Shown: positions 17,755 through 26,440, numbered from the stretch's first letter. The stretch is 64,000 nucleotides of DNA from Nonomuraea pusilla (GCF_900109355.1 NZ_FOBF01000010.1:62001-126000); one strand, 5' to 3'. Notes: generated by a model not told the origin, from the sequence alone. Program-made: numbers and translations.

Positions 17755-18423
17755 TCAGGCAACCCCGGCCCCCATTTCATTTTCGCCCATCCGCCTGGCC
17801 ACCGTGACGAAGGAGTACCGGTGGTGCGGGCACGGGCCGTGCGTGTCCAGGGCAAGGCGATGCCCTGGGGTGACATATCCCTTGTGGTCGGCGAAACCGT
17901 ACTGCGGGAAGCTGGTGTCCAGATCCACCATGAGGCGGTCCCTTGTCACCTTGGCCACGATCGACGCCGCCGCCACGCATGCGGCCACCTGATCCCCCTT
18001 CCAGACGGCCAGCGACGGCGCCGGCAGTCCTGGCACTGGGAAGCCGTCGATGAGGATGTACTCCGGATCACAGGCCAACTGCGCGACGGCCCGCCGCATT
18101 CCCGAGACGTTGCACCTGTGCAAACCCTTGGCGTCGATCTCCTCTGGCGGGATCACGACGACGCCCACGTGCGATCTGGCGACGATCTGTTCGTACAGGC
18201 GTTCGCGCACCGCCGGGGAGAGCAGTTTGGAGTCACCCAAGCCGTCGACGGGCCTGCGCAGGACGACGGCCGCCACGACGAGAGGGCCGGCGCAGGCTCC
18301 GCGGCCCGCCTCGTCGACGCCGGCGATCGGGGTGAGGCCGCGGCGAGCCAGCGCCCGCTCATAGGCGTAGAGTCCGGAATCTCGCCGGACGACGCTTGGC
18401 CGAGGGCGGAACGCAACTGTCAT
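17755..18423 (-). CDS. rnhB: Ribonuclease HII
   Basis: A 222-residue enzyme that removes ribonucleotides and RNA primers from DNA. Acidic active-site segments are present: IAGVDEAGRGACAGP (Asp37, Glu38), DSKLLSP, and YILIDGF, with the C-terminal DRLMVDLDTSFPQYGFADHK and PHHRYSF. ATG at 18423 is preferred over in-frame sequence further upstream, which is repetitive; TACGCT ends 9 nt before it and there is no Shine-Dalgarno, so the message may be leaderless. DUF2469 follows. Confidence 0.94.
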   Translation of the reverse strand: MTVAFRPRPSVVRRDSGLYAYERALARRGLTPIAGVDEAGRGACAGPLVVAAVVLRRPVDGLGDSKLLSPAVRERLYEQIVARSHVGVVVIPPEEIDAKGLHRCNVSGMRRAVAQLACDPEYILIDGFPVPGLPAPSLAVWKGDQVAACVAAASIVAKVTRDRLMVDLDTSFPQYGFADHKGYVTPGHRLALDTHGPCPHHRYSFVTVARRMGENEMGAGVA

Positions 18424-18659
18424 GACAGAGGCAGCGTACGCCCCAATCGCCGCAAACCGCGACTGGAAGCCCCTTACTTGACCCCGCAATGGCTTGACGA
18501 AGCAGCTGCCGCGCCCCCGCGCCCACCCGCGCCGTTCGGAGCAACCCCGCCGGACACGATGAGGGCCCTGGTGGGAGCCTCCCATGACGGCCCGGGACAG
18601 CGACTTGATCCCACAAGCCGACACGCCTCGGGGCCGCCCCTGGCACTGGCTGCCTGGGG

Positions 18660-19085
18660 CGTCGCGGTGACCGGGGACGAGTGCTGCGGTGCTGGGAGAC
18701 GGACCCCACGGCGACCGGCGACCAGCCCCGCACGACTGGAGCAGACCCCAGCGGCTACCGGGGACGAATGCTGCAGCGATGGGAGACCGACGGGGCCCAT
18801 AAGCACCTGGGATGGAAACGGACGGGCCCTATGGCCACCGGGGACAGGCCCTGCGGTGATGGGAAACGGGCCCCACCGCCACCGGCGACCAGCCCCGCAT
18901 GACTGGAGCAGACCCCACGACCACCGGCGACGAACCCTGCATCCTTCGAAACAGGGCCTATGGTCACCACGGATGGAAACAGGCCGGCCCAATGGTGGGC
19001 AGCGACGAGCCCCGCGTCATTGGAGACGGGCCCTACGGTCACCGGCGACGAGCCCTGCGTCATTCGAATCGGGCCCTGTTGTGGC
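18660..19085. repeat. Degenerate tandem repeat of about 44 bp
   Basis: ACCGGSGACSAR-type cores recur at about 18669, 18714, 18758, 18838, 18881, 18922 and 19040, with variable partners such as ATTCGAA and GGGCCCTAYGG. Copies at 18714 and 18881 share about 36 bases almost exactly, showing local duplication of several units. Confidence 0.7.
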
Positions 19086-19151
19086 CGGGGGCGGGCGCTG
19101 TGGTGGTCTGACGGCCCTTTGGGTGAAGCTGTTGTGGCCGCCTCGCGGTGT

Positions 19152-19183
19152 CGGCGTCGGTTCGGGTTCCCGCACCGACGCCG
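19152..19183 (-). terminator. Terminator hairpin after the lepB pair
   Basis: CGGCGTCGGT (19152-19161) and its exact complement ACCGACGCCG (19174-19183) enclose a 12-base loop, 16 nt past the stop of the second signal peptidase gene on the minus strand. No U-tract. Confidence 0.5.
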
Positions 19184-19198
19184 GTGTGGCCCGGGCTC

Positions 19199-19795
19199 TT
19201 ACTTGATTTTGTCGAACGTTTCCGGGCGGGTGAAGATCGTGGCGCGGTTGAGGGGCCAGTAGCGGACCACGGCGACGCCGATGACGTCGTCCTCCGAGAT
19301 GAAGCCGGCTCCGGGCTCCTCCATGTGGGAGCGGGAGTCGGCTGACGCGGTGCGGTGGTCGCCCATGAGCCAGAGTTTGCCCGGCGGAACCGTGACCTTG
19401 AACTCCTCGCCGGACGGGTAGTCGCCGGGGTAGAGGTACGACTCCTCGTCGAGCGGTGTGCCGTTGACGGTGACGCGACGCTTGGAGTCGCAGCAGGCCA
19501 CCTTGTCGCCGCCGACGCCGATGACGCGCTTGATGGTGTCCTCGCCGCCCCGCCAGCCCTTGAAGACGATGATGTCGCCGCGGTCGGGCTTGCCGGCGAG
19601 TTTGTTGACGAAGACGCGGTCGTTGATGAGGAGGGTGTTCTCCATCGACTCGGACGGGATGTAGAACGACCCGACGACGAACGTCTGCAGGAGGAGCGCG
19701 ATGCCCACGCCGAGCACCAGCAGCAGGATCGTCTCGCGGAATCCGCCCTTTTTCTTCTCTTTCGCCACGCCCTCCGCCTTCTCGGTGACGGCCAT
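19199..19795 (-). CDS. lepB: Type I signal peptidase, distal copy
   Basis: A 198-residue signal peptidase I with one N-terminal membrane helix (residues about 21-42). The catalytic dyad is Ser50 in YIPSESMENTL and Lys89 in DTIKRVIGVGG; the GDHRTASADSRS box is also present. It cleaves signal peptides from exported proteins. The ATG at 19795 shares one base with the stop of the upstream lepB (TGATG), and AAGGA lies 8 nt before it, so it is translationally coupled. Unlike its partner it has no C-terminal membrane segment. Confidence 0.94.
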   Translation of the reverse strand: MAVTEKAEGVAKEKKKGGFRETILLLVLGVGIALLLQTFVVGSFYIPSESMENTLLINDRVFVNKLAGKPDRGDIIVFKGWRGGEDTIKRVIGVGGDKVACCDSKRRVTVNGTPLDEESYLYPGDYPSGEEFKVTVPPGKLWLMGDHRTASADSRSHMEEPGAGFISEDDVIGVAVVRYWPLNRATIFTRPETFDKIK

Positions 19796-20655
19796 CAGCG
19801 CTTCCTTCCGAGCCACCGCCGACGGACCAGGACCAAGGGTACGGCCAGTGTGAACCCTGCGACCAGCGGGGCGGACCCGCCGAGCGCCTGGAGTGAGGGC
19901 TGCGCGAACGTGTCGGGGATGGACAGCGTCGTCATGCGGTTGAACGGCCAGACGATCACGAAGGCGCGGCCGATGACCTGGCTCTCGGGGATGGAGCCGC
20001 CGCCGGGGTCTCCGGTGTGGGAACGCGAGTCGAGCGAGACGGAGCGGTGGTCGCCCATCACCCACAGCCGGCCGGGCGGCACGGTGATGTCGAAGAACCG
20101 GTCGGAGGGGACGTTGCCCGGGTAGAGGTAGCTCTCCTCGTCGATCGGGGTGCCGTTGACGGTGATGCGGCCCTTGGTGTCGCAGCACTTGACGTGGTCG
20201 CCGCCGACGCCGATGACGCGCTTGATGTAGTCCTTCTCGCCGGGGACGATGCCGAACGCGGTGCCGACCCAGCGGAAGAAGCCGGCGACGGGGTTGGACG
20301 GCTCTTCGAGCTGGAACTCGCCGTCCCAGGAGTCGACGCCGGAGAAGACCACGACGTCGCCGCGCTCGATGTCACGGGTGTGGTAGACGAGCTTGTTCAC
20401 CAGGACGCGGTCGTTCTTGAGGAGGGTGTTCTCCATCGACTCCGAGGGGATGTAGAACGCCTGGACGACGAACGTCTTGATGATCAGTGCCAGCACCAGC
20501 GCCACGACGACGAGAACGGGAAGTTCTTTCCAGAACGACCCCTTCTTCTCGTTTTTCCCGCCCTTTGCCGGCATCTGAGTCTCTTCGGCGACCACGTCCA
20601 CCTCGTCCTCGACAGGGCGGCGCGACGCGCCGTACTCCTGGCTCTCGCTAGTCAT
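19795..20655 (-). CDS. lepB: Type I signal peptidase, proximal copy
   Basis: A 286-residue paralogue of the downstream lepB. The dyad is Ser73 (YIPSESMENTL) and Lys145 (DYIKRVIGVGG), with GDHRSVSLDSRS later. It differs in having a 40-residue acidic N-terminal extension, a longer insert between the catalytic blocks (FQLEEPSNPVAGFFRW) and a second hydrophobic segment near the C terminus ending RRRWLGRKR, which would place both ends in the cytoplasm. Several signal peptidases near rplS are a known actinomycete feature (Streptomyces sip genes). TAGGCT lies 8 nt before the ATG, without Shine-Dalgarno. Confidence 0.94.
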   Translation of the reverse strand: MTSESQEYGASRRPVEDEVDVVAEETQMPAKGGKNEKKGSFWKELPVLVVVALVLALIIKTFVVQAFYIPSESMENTLLKNDRVLVNKLVYHTRDIERGDVVVFSGVDSWDGEFQLEEPSNPVAGFFRWVGTAFGIVPGEKDYIKRVIGVGGDHVKCCDTKGRITVNGTPIDEESYLYPGNVPSDRFFDITVPPGRLWVMGDHRSVSLDSRSHTGDPGGGSIPESQVIGRAFVIVWPFNRMTTLSIPDTFAQPSLQALGGSAPLVAGFTLAVPLVLVRRRWLGRKR

Positions 20656-20752
20656 CGGTGACGAGCCTAGATGATTGGGCGGCTCGACAAGCCTCGACCG
20701 ACGTTACACCCAAGCCCGAGTCGCTCCACATAAAGGAAACGGCCCTGTAAAG

Positions 20753-20785
20753 CCGAATGGCCCGCGCACTGCGCGGGCCATTCGG
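20753..20785 (-). terminator. rplS terminator
   Basis: A perfect 15-bp stem, CCGAATGGCCCGCGC and its complement, closes a 3-base loop. It starts 13 nt past the rplS stop on the minus strand and upstream of the lepB promoter region. Confidence 0.85.
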
Positions 20786-20798
20786 GGAAGAACGCGGG

Positions 20799-21161
20799 TT
20801 ACTTGGCGGCGGTCGTCTCGCGCTTCTCGCGGATGCGGGCGGCCTTGCCGCGCAGGTCGCGCATGTAGTAGAGCTTGGCGCGGCGGACGTCGCCACGGGT
20901 CACGAGAACGATCTTCTCGATGACCGGGCTGTGCACCGGGAAGGTGCGCTCGACGCCGACGCCGTAGCTGACCTTGCGGACCGTGAAGGTCTCGCGGGCG
21001 CCGCTGCCCTGACGGCGCAGCACGAAGCCCTTGAAGACCTGGATGCGGGAGCGGTTGCCTTCCACGACCCGGACGTGCACCTCAAGGGTGTCACCGGGAC
21101 GGAAGTTCGGCACGTCGCTGCGCAGGGTCGCCTTCTCGAGCTCCTGGATCTTCGTGTGCAT
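20799..21161 (-). CDS. rplS: 50S ribosomal protein bL19
   Basis: A 120-residue bL19 with the expected [36 protein letters not shown] and [17 protein letters not shown] segments. ATG at 21161. It follows trmD by 138 bp and is closed by a perfect terminator hairpin. Two hairpins in the upstream leader could take part in control. Confidence 0.97.
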   Translation of the reverse strand: MHTKIQELEKATLRSDVPNFRPGDTLEVHVRVVEGNRSRIQVFKGFVLRRQGSGARETFTVRKVSYGVGVERTFPVHSPVIEKIVLVTRGDVRRAKLYYMRDLRGKAARIREKRETTAAK

Positions 21162-21244
21162 GAGAGCTAGTCCTCAAGTCCTCGTGAGCACGCGGAGGTC
21201 CACCCGGCCAGAGCTCGTGGCGGACACGCCTGCTGATGTGAAGC

Positions 21245-21265
21245 GCCCGGGACCGTTTCCCGGGC
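21245..21265 (-). promoter_or_regulatory. Hairpin in the trmD-rplS interval
   Basis: GCCCGGGA and TCCCGGGC pair over 8 bases around a 5-base loop, 35 nt past the trmD stop. A second smaller pair, CCGACC/GGTCGG (about 21273-21292), lies between it and trmD. Either a weak terminator for trmD or part of an L19 leader. Confidence 0.4.
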
Positions 21266-21299
21266 ATGACGGACCGACCGTGTGATGGTCGGCAGCGAT

Positions 21300-22082
21300 T
21301 CAGTTTGCCACATCTTCCGGCCCGACGCGAAACGCCAGCTCCCCCAGGAGCTTCCTGTCGTGCTTGTCGAGCGTGGCGGGGTCGAGCGCCGCGGCGAGGT
21401 CGGGACGGTTGCGCACGGTGCGCCGCAGCGCCTCGTCGCGCCGCCACCTGGCGACGTTCCCGTGGTGCCCGGACAGCAGCACGCCGGGCACCTCGTGCCC
21501 GCGCCAGACCGGCGGCTTGGTGTAGACGGGCCCCTCGACGAGGTTCTGCATCGAGCCGGGCGCGAACGAGTCGTCGGTGACGGAGTTGACGTTGCCGAGG
21601 ACGCCGGGCAGCAGCCTGCCGACCGCCTCGACCATCACCAGCACCGCGACCTCTCCCCCGGCCAGGACGTAGTCGCCGATGCTGACCTCGTCCACCTGCA
21701 GGCGGGAGCCGTACTCGGCCATGACGCGGGAGTCGATGCCCTCGTACCGGCCGCAGGCGAACAGCAGCCACGGCTCGCCGGCGAGCTCCTGCGCGAGCTC
21801 CTGGGTGAACGGCCTGCCGCTCGGCGTGGGCACGATCATGCGCGGCTTGCCCTCGCCGATCACGTCGTCGATGGCCTCGCCCCACACCTCGGGCTTCATG
21901 ACCATGCCGGGCCCGCCGCCGTAGGGGGTGTCGTCGACGGTCTTGTGCACGTCGTGGGTCCAGTCGCGCAGCTGGTGCACCCGTACGTCGAGGGTGCCGC
22001 GCTCGCGGGCCTTGCCGATGAGCGAGACGTCGAGCGGCGCGAAGTACTCGGGGAAGATCGAGATGATGTCGAGCCGCATCAC
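21300..22082 (-). CDS. trmD: tRNA (guanine37-N1)-methyltransferase
   Basis: A 260-residue SPOUT methyltransferase that makes m1G37 in tRNAs and prevents frameshifting. Characteristic parts are [40 protein letters not shown] and the trefoil-knot stretch [19 protein letters not shown]. The start is a GTG at 22082 overlapping the rimM stop by four bases, or the ATG immediately after it; both are in frame. It forms a coupled pair with rimM. Confidence 0.97.
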   Translation of the reverse strand: MMRLDIISIFPEYFAPLDVSLIGKARERGTLDVRVHQLRDWTHDVHKTVDDTPYGGGPGMVMKPEVWGEAIDDVIGEGKPRMIVPTPSGRPFTQELAQELAGEPWLLFACGRYEGIDSRVMAEYGSRLQVDEVSIGDYVLAGGEVAVLVMVEAVGRLLPGVLGNVNSVTDDSFAPGSMQNLVEGPVYTKPPVWRGHEVPGVLLSGHHGNVARWRRDEALRRTVRNRPDLAAALDPATLDKHDRKLLGELAFRVGPEDVAN

Positions 22083-22579
22083 AGCAGCCCCTCGGGCGGA
22101 TCGACGACCAGGCGGCCCGCCTGCAGGTCGACCACGGGCACCAGGGCCTTGACGAACGGGATGAGCGCCTCGTCGCGGCCGCTCCTGCGGACGACGAGGA
22201 GGTCCTGGCCGTGGTGGAGGACGTCGGTGACCTCGCCGACGGCCTCGCCGGAGACGGTCTCGACGGCCAGCCCGATGAGCTCGTGGTCGTGGAACTCGTC
22301 GGGGTCGGCGAGCGGCTCCACCTCGGCGGAGTCGATGACGAGCATGGTGCCGCGCAGCTCCTCGGCGGCGTCGCGGTCGTGGACGCCCTCCAGCGACAGC
22401 AGCAGCATGCCCTTGTGCCAGCGGCGGCCCTCGACGACGACCGGCCCGCGCCCGGGCGGGTCGGTGGCGACGGACGCGCCGACGGCGAAACGCAGATCGG
22501 GATCGTCGGTGCGCACCTCCACGGTGACCTCACCGCGAACCCCGTGCGGGCGGCCTATCCGGCCGACGACCAGCTGCAC
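22079..22579 (-). CDS. rimM: Ribosome maturation factor RimM
   Basis: A 166-residue 16S processing factor with an N-terminal beta-barrel ([20 protein letters not shown]) and a C-terminal PRC-barrel region ([40 protein letters not shown]). GTG at 22579 is selected because AAGGGAAGG lies just upstream; a longer in-frame start at 22612 would run into the preceding hairpin. Coupled to trmD by overlap. Confidence 0.95.
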   Translation of the reverse strand: MQLVVGRIGRPHGVRGEVTVEVRTDDPDLRFAVGASVATDPPGRGPVVVEGRRWHKGMLLLSLEGVHDRDAAEELRGTMLVIDSAEVEPLADPDEFHDHELIGLAVETVSGEAVGEVTDVLHHGQDLLVVRRSGRDEALIPFVKALVPVVDLQAGRLVVDPPEGLL

Positions 22580-22602
22580 CGATACCTTCCCTTCCAACGC
22601 GA

Positions 22603-22634
22603 GCGCCCCCATCGGCAGGAACCGATGAGGGCGC
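22603..22634 (-). terminator. Hairpin between the KH-protein gene and rimM
   Basis: GCGCCCCCATCGG (22603-22615) pairs with CCGATGAGGGCGC (22622-22634), 12 of 13 positions, around a 6-base loop. It begins 12 nt past the KH gene stop and ends just before the rimM ribosome-binding site, so it may terminate or attenuate rpsP-KH transcription. Confidence 0.6.
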
Positions 22635-22646
22635 GGAAACCTGACG

Positions 22647-22892
22647 CTAACGGACCGCTTCGTGCAGGTCGAGGAGGTCGACTCGCACGTACTTCCCGTC
22701 GGCCAGGGCGTTCACGACGGTGCGCAGCGCCTTGGCGGTGCGCCCGCCGCGTCCGATGACCTTGCCCAGGTCCTCGGGGTGCACCCGGACCTCCAGGACG
22801 CGCCCGCTGCGGATGCGGCGAGCGCGGACCCGGACATCGTCGGGATGTTCGACGATGCCCTTGACGAGGTGCTCGAGGGCCTCCTCGAGCAC
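22647..22892 (-). CDS. KH-domain RNA-binding protein (KhpA/YlqC family)
   Basis: An 81-residue single KH domain: VLEEALEHLVKGIVEHPDDV, VHPEDLGKVIGRGGRTAKAL with the GxxG loop GRGG, and LADGKYVRVDLLD. KhpA-type proteins bind small RNAs and mRNA in other bacteria. GTG at 22892 follows the rpsP stop after one base, with GAGG upstream, so it is coupled to rpsP. Confidence 0.93.
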   Translation of the reverse strand: MLEEALEHLVKGIVEHPDDVRVRARRIRSGRVLEVRVHPEDLGKVIGRGGRTAKALRTVVNALADGKYVRVDLLDLHEAVR

Positions 22893-22893
22893 G

Positions 22894-23334
22894 TCAGGCC
22901 TCGCCCTCGGTCTGGGTCTCGGCGGGGGCCTCGGCCTCGTCCTTCTTCTTGGCCTTCTTCGGCGTGGTGGCGGCCGTGCCGGTGTCGCCACCGGACAGGG
23001 CCTCCTTGGCCGCGGCCTCGTAGATGGCGTGACGGTCAGGCGCGGGCTCGGCGACCTTCAGAGGAGCAGGGGCGGGCTCGCCCTTGAACTTCTGCCAGTC
23101 GCCGGTGAGCTTGAGCAGCTTGAGAACCGGCTCGGTCGGCTGCGCGCCGACACCCAGCCAGTAAGCCGCACGCTCGGCGTTGACCTCGATGCGCGAAGGG
23201 TTCTCCTTCGGGTGGTACAGGCCGATCTCCTCGATCGCCCGGCCGTCACGCTTGGTGCGGCTGTCGGCGACGACGATACGGTACTGAGCGTTGCGGATCA
23301 TGCCGAGCCGCTTGAGCTTGATCTTGACTGCCAC
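22894..23334 (-). CDS. rpsP: 30S ribosomal protein bS16 with long C-terminal tail
   Basis: A 146-residue bS16. The conserved part ([35 protein letters not shown]) ends near residue 85; a 60-residue Ala/Glu/Lys-rich extension follows, a common actinomycete feature. ATG at 23334. First gene of the rpsP-KH unit; ffh lies 461 bp upstream on the same strand. Confidence 0.96.
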   Translation of the reverse strand: MAVKIKLKRLGMIRNAQYRIVVADSRTKRDGRAIEEIGLYHPKENPSRIEVNAERAAYWLGVGAQPTEPVLKLLKLTGDWQKFKGEPAPAPLKVAEPAPDRHAIYEAAAKEALSGGDTGTAATTPKKAKKKDEAEAPAETQTEGEA

Positions 23335-23795
23335 GGGTGTGGTCTCTCCTGCATTCGAGCGTGGGTGAACGGCGTCTCACCGAGTGGGGCACGACGAGAC
23401 GACGCTCCAGGGACAGACGCGGCCTGCGGGAGGTGAGAGGGCACCCGCCTGGTCACGGTGTTCCAACATGTCATTGTGCCAGATCGACGGCACTGCCCAG
23501 GACGCGACGCGGCGGTGCGACGCAAAGCCTCGGCAAGCCCGCCGCCGCCACCAGGCCCGCCCTCCGGAACCCCTGATCCCCTCCGGGAAGACCCGGAAGA
23601 CCCGGGAGGCGACCGCCGCCGCGCGGAAGCCCTGTCCCCTTCCGAACCGCCGCCGCGCGGGAGCCCTGACCTCTTCCAAACCGCCGCCGCGCGGGAGCCC
23701 TGACCTCTTCCGAACCGCCGCCGCGCGGGAGCCCTGACCTCTTCCAAACCGCCGCTGGGCGGAAGCCCAGATCGCAGGGCCCGCCCGGCGGGGTG
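23335..23795. other. ffh-rpsP gap
   Basis: No gene is supported. The right half holds the 34-bp repeat array (23605-23775); the left half is the rpsP upstream region, with no clear promoter visible. Confidence 0.55.
23605..23775. repeat. 34-bp tandem repeat, four or five copies
   Basis: CTTCCRAACCGCCG starts at 23639, 23673, 23707 and 23741, an exact 34-bp period, with one degenerate copy on the left. Each unit includes CCGCGCGG, a self-complementary core. Confidence 0.85.
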
Positions 23796-25343
23796 TCAGT
23801 TCTGGCCGGGCAGCTTGAACTTGGACGGGTCGAACCCGGGCGGCAGCTCGACGCCCGGAGGCAGCTTGCCGCCCAGGTTGCCGAGGAGCCCGCCCGGCTT
23901 GGGCTCGGGCTGCGACTCGGCCGCGCCCGAACGCTCCAGCGCCGCCTTGCGCGGGTCGCCGCTGACGCGCCGCCCCTTCTTGGCCTTCTTCGCCGCCTTG
24001 GCCGCCTTGCCGCGGCCGCCCGGCATGCCGGGGATGCCCATGCCGCCGGCCATCCGCTTCATCATCTTCTGCGCTTCGAAGAAGCGGGTGACGAGGTTGC
24101 TGACGGCGGTGACGGTGACGCCGGAGCCGGCCGCGATGCGGGCGCGCCGCGAACCGTTGATGATCTTCGGGTCCTGGCGCTCGGCGGGCGTCATCGAGCG
24201 GATGATGGCGGCGATGCGGTCGAGGTCGCGGTCGTCGATCGAGTTGATCTGGTCGCGCATCTGCCCCATGCCGGGCATCATGCCGAGCAGGTTCTTGATG
24301 GGGCCCATCTTCTGGACCATCATCATCTGCTCGAGGAAGTCCTCGAGGGTGAAGTCCTGGCCCGAGGTGAGCTTGCCCGCCATCTTGGCGGCCTGCTCCT
24401 CGTCGAAGGTCTTCTGCGCCTGCTCGATCAGGGTGAGGATGTCACCCATGTCGAGGATGCGGGACGCCATCCGGTCGGGGTGGAAGGCGTCGAAGTCCTC
24501 GAGCTTCTCGCCGGTGGAGGCGAACATGATCGGCTTGCCGGTGATGTGCCTGACCGACAGGGCCGCGCCGCCTCGCGCGTCGCCGTCGAGCTTGGTGAGC
24601 ACGACGCCGTCGAAACCGACGCCTTCCATGAACGCCTGCGCCGTGGTGACGGCGTCCTGGCCGATCATGGCGTCGACCACGAACAGGACCTCGTCGGGCC
24701 TGACCGCGTCGCGGATGTCGGCGGCCTGCTGCATCATCTCCTGGTCGATGCCCAGGCGGCCGGCGGTGTCGATGATGACGATGTCGTGCTGCAGGCGCCT
24801 GGCCTCGTCGAGGGAGCGGCGGGCCACGGCGATCGGGTCGCCGACTCCGCTGCCCGGCTCGGGCGCGTACACGGCGACCTGCGCGCGCTCGCCGACGACC
24901 TGGAGCTGCTGCACCGCGTTGGGCCGCTGGAGGTCGGCGGCGACCAGCATGGGCGTGTGGCCCTGCTCGCGCAGCCAGCGGGCCAGCTTGCCCGCCAGGG
25001 TGGTCTTACCGGCGCCCTGCAGACCCGCGAGCATGATGACCGTGGGCGGCGTCTTGGCGAAGCGGAGCCTTCTGGTCTCGCCGCCGAGGATCTCGATCAG
25101 CTCGTCATTGACGATCTTGACGACCTGCTGCGCCGGGTTGAGCGCCTGGGAGACCTCGGCGCCGCGGGCGCGCTCCTTGATCTGGGCGACGAACGCCTTG
25201 ACCACCGGGAGCGCGACATCGGCCTCGAGCAGCGCGATGCGGATCTCGCGGGTGGTGGCGTCGATGTCGGCATCGGACAGCCGACCCTTGGATCGGAGGG
25301 AGGAGAAGACCGCTGTGAGCCGGTCGGATAGCGTCTCGAACAC
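23796..25343 (-). CDS. ffh: Signal recognition particle protein Ffh (SRP54)
   Basis: A 515-residue SRP GTPase. The N domain is followed by the G domain with GLQGAGKTTLAGKLA (G1), DTAGRLGIDQEMM (G3) and TKLDGDARGGAALS (G4), then the Met-rich M domain (LEDFLEQMMMVQKMGPIKNL, KMMKRMAGG) that binds signal sequences and 4.5S RNA. A C-terminal Gly/Pro/Leu-rich tail ends FDPSKFKLPGQN. ATG at 25343. It lies only 55 nt downstream of cvnD of conservon 1 in the same direction, so readthrough from the conservon is possible. Confidence 0.97.
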   Translation of the reverse strand: MFETLSDRLTAVFSSLRSKGRLSDADIDATTREIRIALLEADVALPVVKAFVAQIKERARGAEVSQALNPAQQVVKIVNDELIEILGGETRRLRFAKTPPTVIMLAGLQGAGKTTLAGKLARWLREQGHTPMLVAADLQRPNAVQQLQVVGERAQVAVYAPEPGSGVGDPIAVARRSLDEARRLQHDIVIIDTAGRLGIDQEMMQQAADIRDAVRPDEVLFVVDAMIGQDAVTTAQAFMEGVGFDGVVLTKLDGDARGGAALSVRHITGKPIMFASTGEKLEDFDAFHPDRMASRILDMGDILTLIEQAQKTFDEEQAAKMAGKLTSGQDFTLEDFLEQMMMVQKMGPIKNLLGMMPGMGQMRDQINSIDDRDLDRIAAIIRSMTPAERQDPKIINGSRRARIAAGSGVTVTAVSNLVTRFFEAQKMMKRMAGGMGIPGMPGGRGKAAKAAKKAKKGRRVSGDPRKAALERSGAAESQPEPKPGGLLGNLGGKLPPGVELPPGFDPSKFKLPGQN

Positions 25344-25398
25344 GTGGTTGGCCAGTCCTCGAAGCGGGTGTACGTCTGGACTCAGCCTATCCGCTCCG

Positions 25399-25986
25399 CT
25401 AGCCGCTCCAGCCTGGCACGGCCATGCGGACCGTCAGCGCGTGCTCGACCAGGTTGATCAGAGCGCTCTTCACGGAGTCCTTGGAGCGGGCGTCGAGGCG
25501 GATCAAGGGGATGTGCGGGGCGAGTGTCAGCGCGTCGCGCACCTCGGTGTCGCTGTGCAGATACTGACCGTCCCACCCGTTGACCCCCACCACGAAAGGC
25601 AACTGCGCCTCCTCGAAGTAGTCGATCGCCGGGAAACTGTCCGCCAACCGCCGCGTGTCGACCAGCACCACCGCACCGATCGCACCCCGCACCAGGTCAT
25701 CCCACATGAACCAGAACCTGTGCTGACCCGGCGTACCGAACAGATACAAGATCAGATCCCGATCCAGCGACACCCGCCCGAAATCCATCGCCACCGTCGT
25801 CGTCGACTTCAACGGCGTCAGATTCAGATCATCGATCCCCGCCGAGGCGTCCGTCATGACCGCCTCCGTCGTCAACGGCATGATCTCCGACACCGCACCG
25901 ACGAACGTCGTCTTGCCCACCCCGAAACCACCGGCCACCACGATCTTCGTCGAGGTCAGACCCGGGCTAGAGCCTGCGAAGTCCAC
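25399..25986 (-). CDS. cvnD: Conservon 1 GTPase CvnD
   Basis: A 195-residue Ras-like (MglA/Gtr-related) GTPase of the conservon type. P-loop GGFGVGKT at residues 19-26; switch II region contains LFGTPGQHRFWFMW; the usual NKxD is NGWDG. CvnD partners with the CvnA kinase, CvnB roadblock and CvnC proteins at the membrane. The GTG at 25986 lies inside the last codons of cvnC (20-nt overlap), the same junction as in conservons 2 and 4. Many codons end in G or T, unlike the C-ending codons of cvnD2 and cvnD4. Confidence 0.93.
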   Translation of the reverse strand: MDFAGSSPGLTSTKIVVAGGFGVGKTTFVGAVSEIMPLTTEAVMTDASAGIDDLNLTPLKSTTTVAMDFGRVSLDRDLILYLFGTPGQHRFWFMWDDLVRGAIGAVVLVDTRRLADSFPAIDYFEEAQLPFVVGVNGWDGQYLHSDTEVRDALTLAPHIPLIRLDARSKDSVKSALINLVEHALTVRMAVPGWSG

Positions 25987-26440
25987 TGAGCACCCTTTCA
26001 AGCAGAGTAACGTCCGGCCTACCCGCATCCAGCTGCGGCTGATGCACCCGGACCAGACCCTCGGCCGCCATGTCCGCGATCAGCACCCGCACCACACCCA
26101 GAGGAATCCGCAACAACGCCGACACCTCAGCCACCGACCGCACCTGACGGCACAACTGACTGATCGCCTGATACTCCGGCGTGATGTGCGAGAACTCCCG
26201 ATGCTCCGCCGTCGCCGACGACACCAACGCCTCCATCGCCAGCTTCACCCGGGGGGCGGTCCGCCCGCCCGTCACGGCGTACGGGCGGACCGGGGAGCCG
26301 GGGTCGGCGGGCCGCTGGGGCGGCGCCGGCTGCGGTTGCGGCGGCTGCGGCTGCTGGTCGGGGTGCTGCTGGGGGTGATGGTCGGGCTGGGGCCGCTGCG
26401 GCCGGCCGCCGTTCCATCGAGGGTCGGTCACCTGCATCAC
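25967..26440 (-). CDS. cvnC: Conservon 1 DUF742 protein CvnC
   Basis: A 157-residue DUF742 protein. The conserved part starts at VRPYAVTGGRTAPR and includes a winged-helix-like block SVAEVSALLRIPLGVVRVLI, ending LERVLSGLRRL. An N-terminal 50-residue Gln/Pro/His-rich segment is extra compared with the other copies here. GTG at 26440 (or the ATG one codon later) overlaps the cvnB stop. DUF742 proteins are found almost only in conservons. Confidence 0.92.
   Translation of the reverse strand: MMQVTDPRWNGGRPQRPQPDHHPQQHPDQQPQPPQPQPAPPQRPADPGSPVRPYAVTGGRTAPRVKLAMEALVSSATAEHREFSHITPEYQAISQLCRQVRSVAEVSALLRIPLGVVRVLIADMAAEGLVRVHQPQLDAGRPDVTLLERVLSGLRRL

Larger units (their letters stand above)
18424..19198. 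other. Gap between rnhB and lepB
   Basis: No gene is supported. The gap contains the rnhB upstream region, the roughly 44-bp repeat array at 18660-19085, and the lepB terminator hairpin at 19152-19183. Confidence 0.55.

Noticed and set aside
18474-19063. Overlapping frames in the rnhB-lepB gap
   Set aside because: They translate the 44-bp repeat array in several frames and have no independent support.
23639-23775. 34-bp repeats as a CRISPR array
   Set aside because: Repeats are directly adjacent with no spacers and no cas genes.
23815-25989. Long plus-strand frame opposite ffh and cvnD1
   Set aside because: Shadow of the ffh coding strand; no motif, no start signal.
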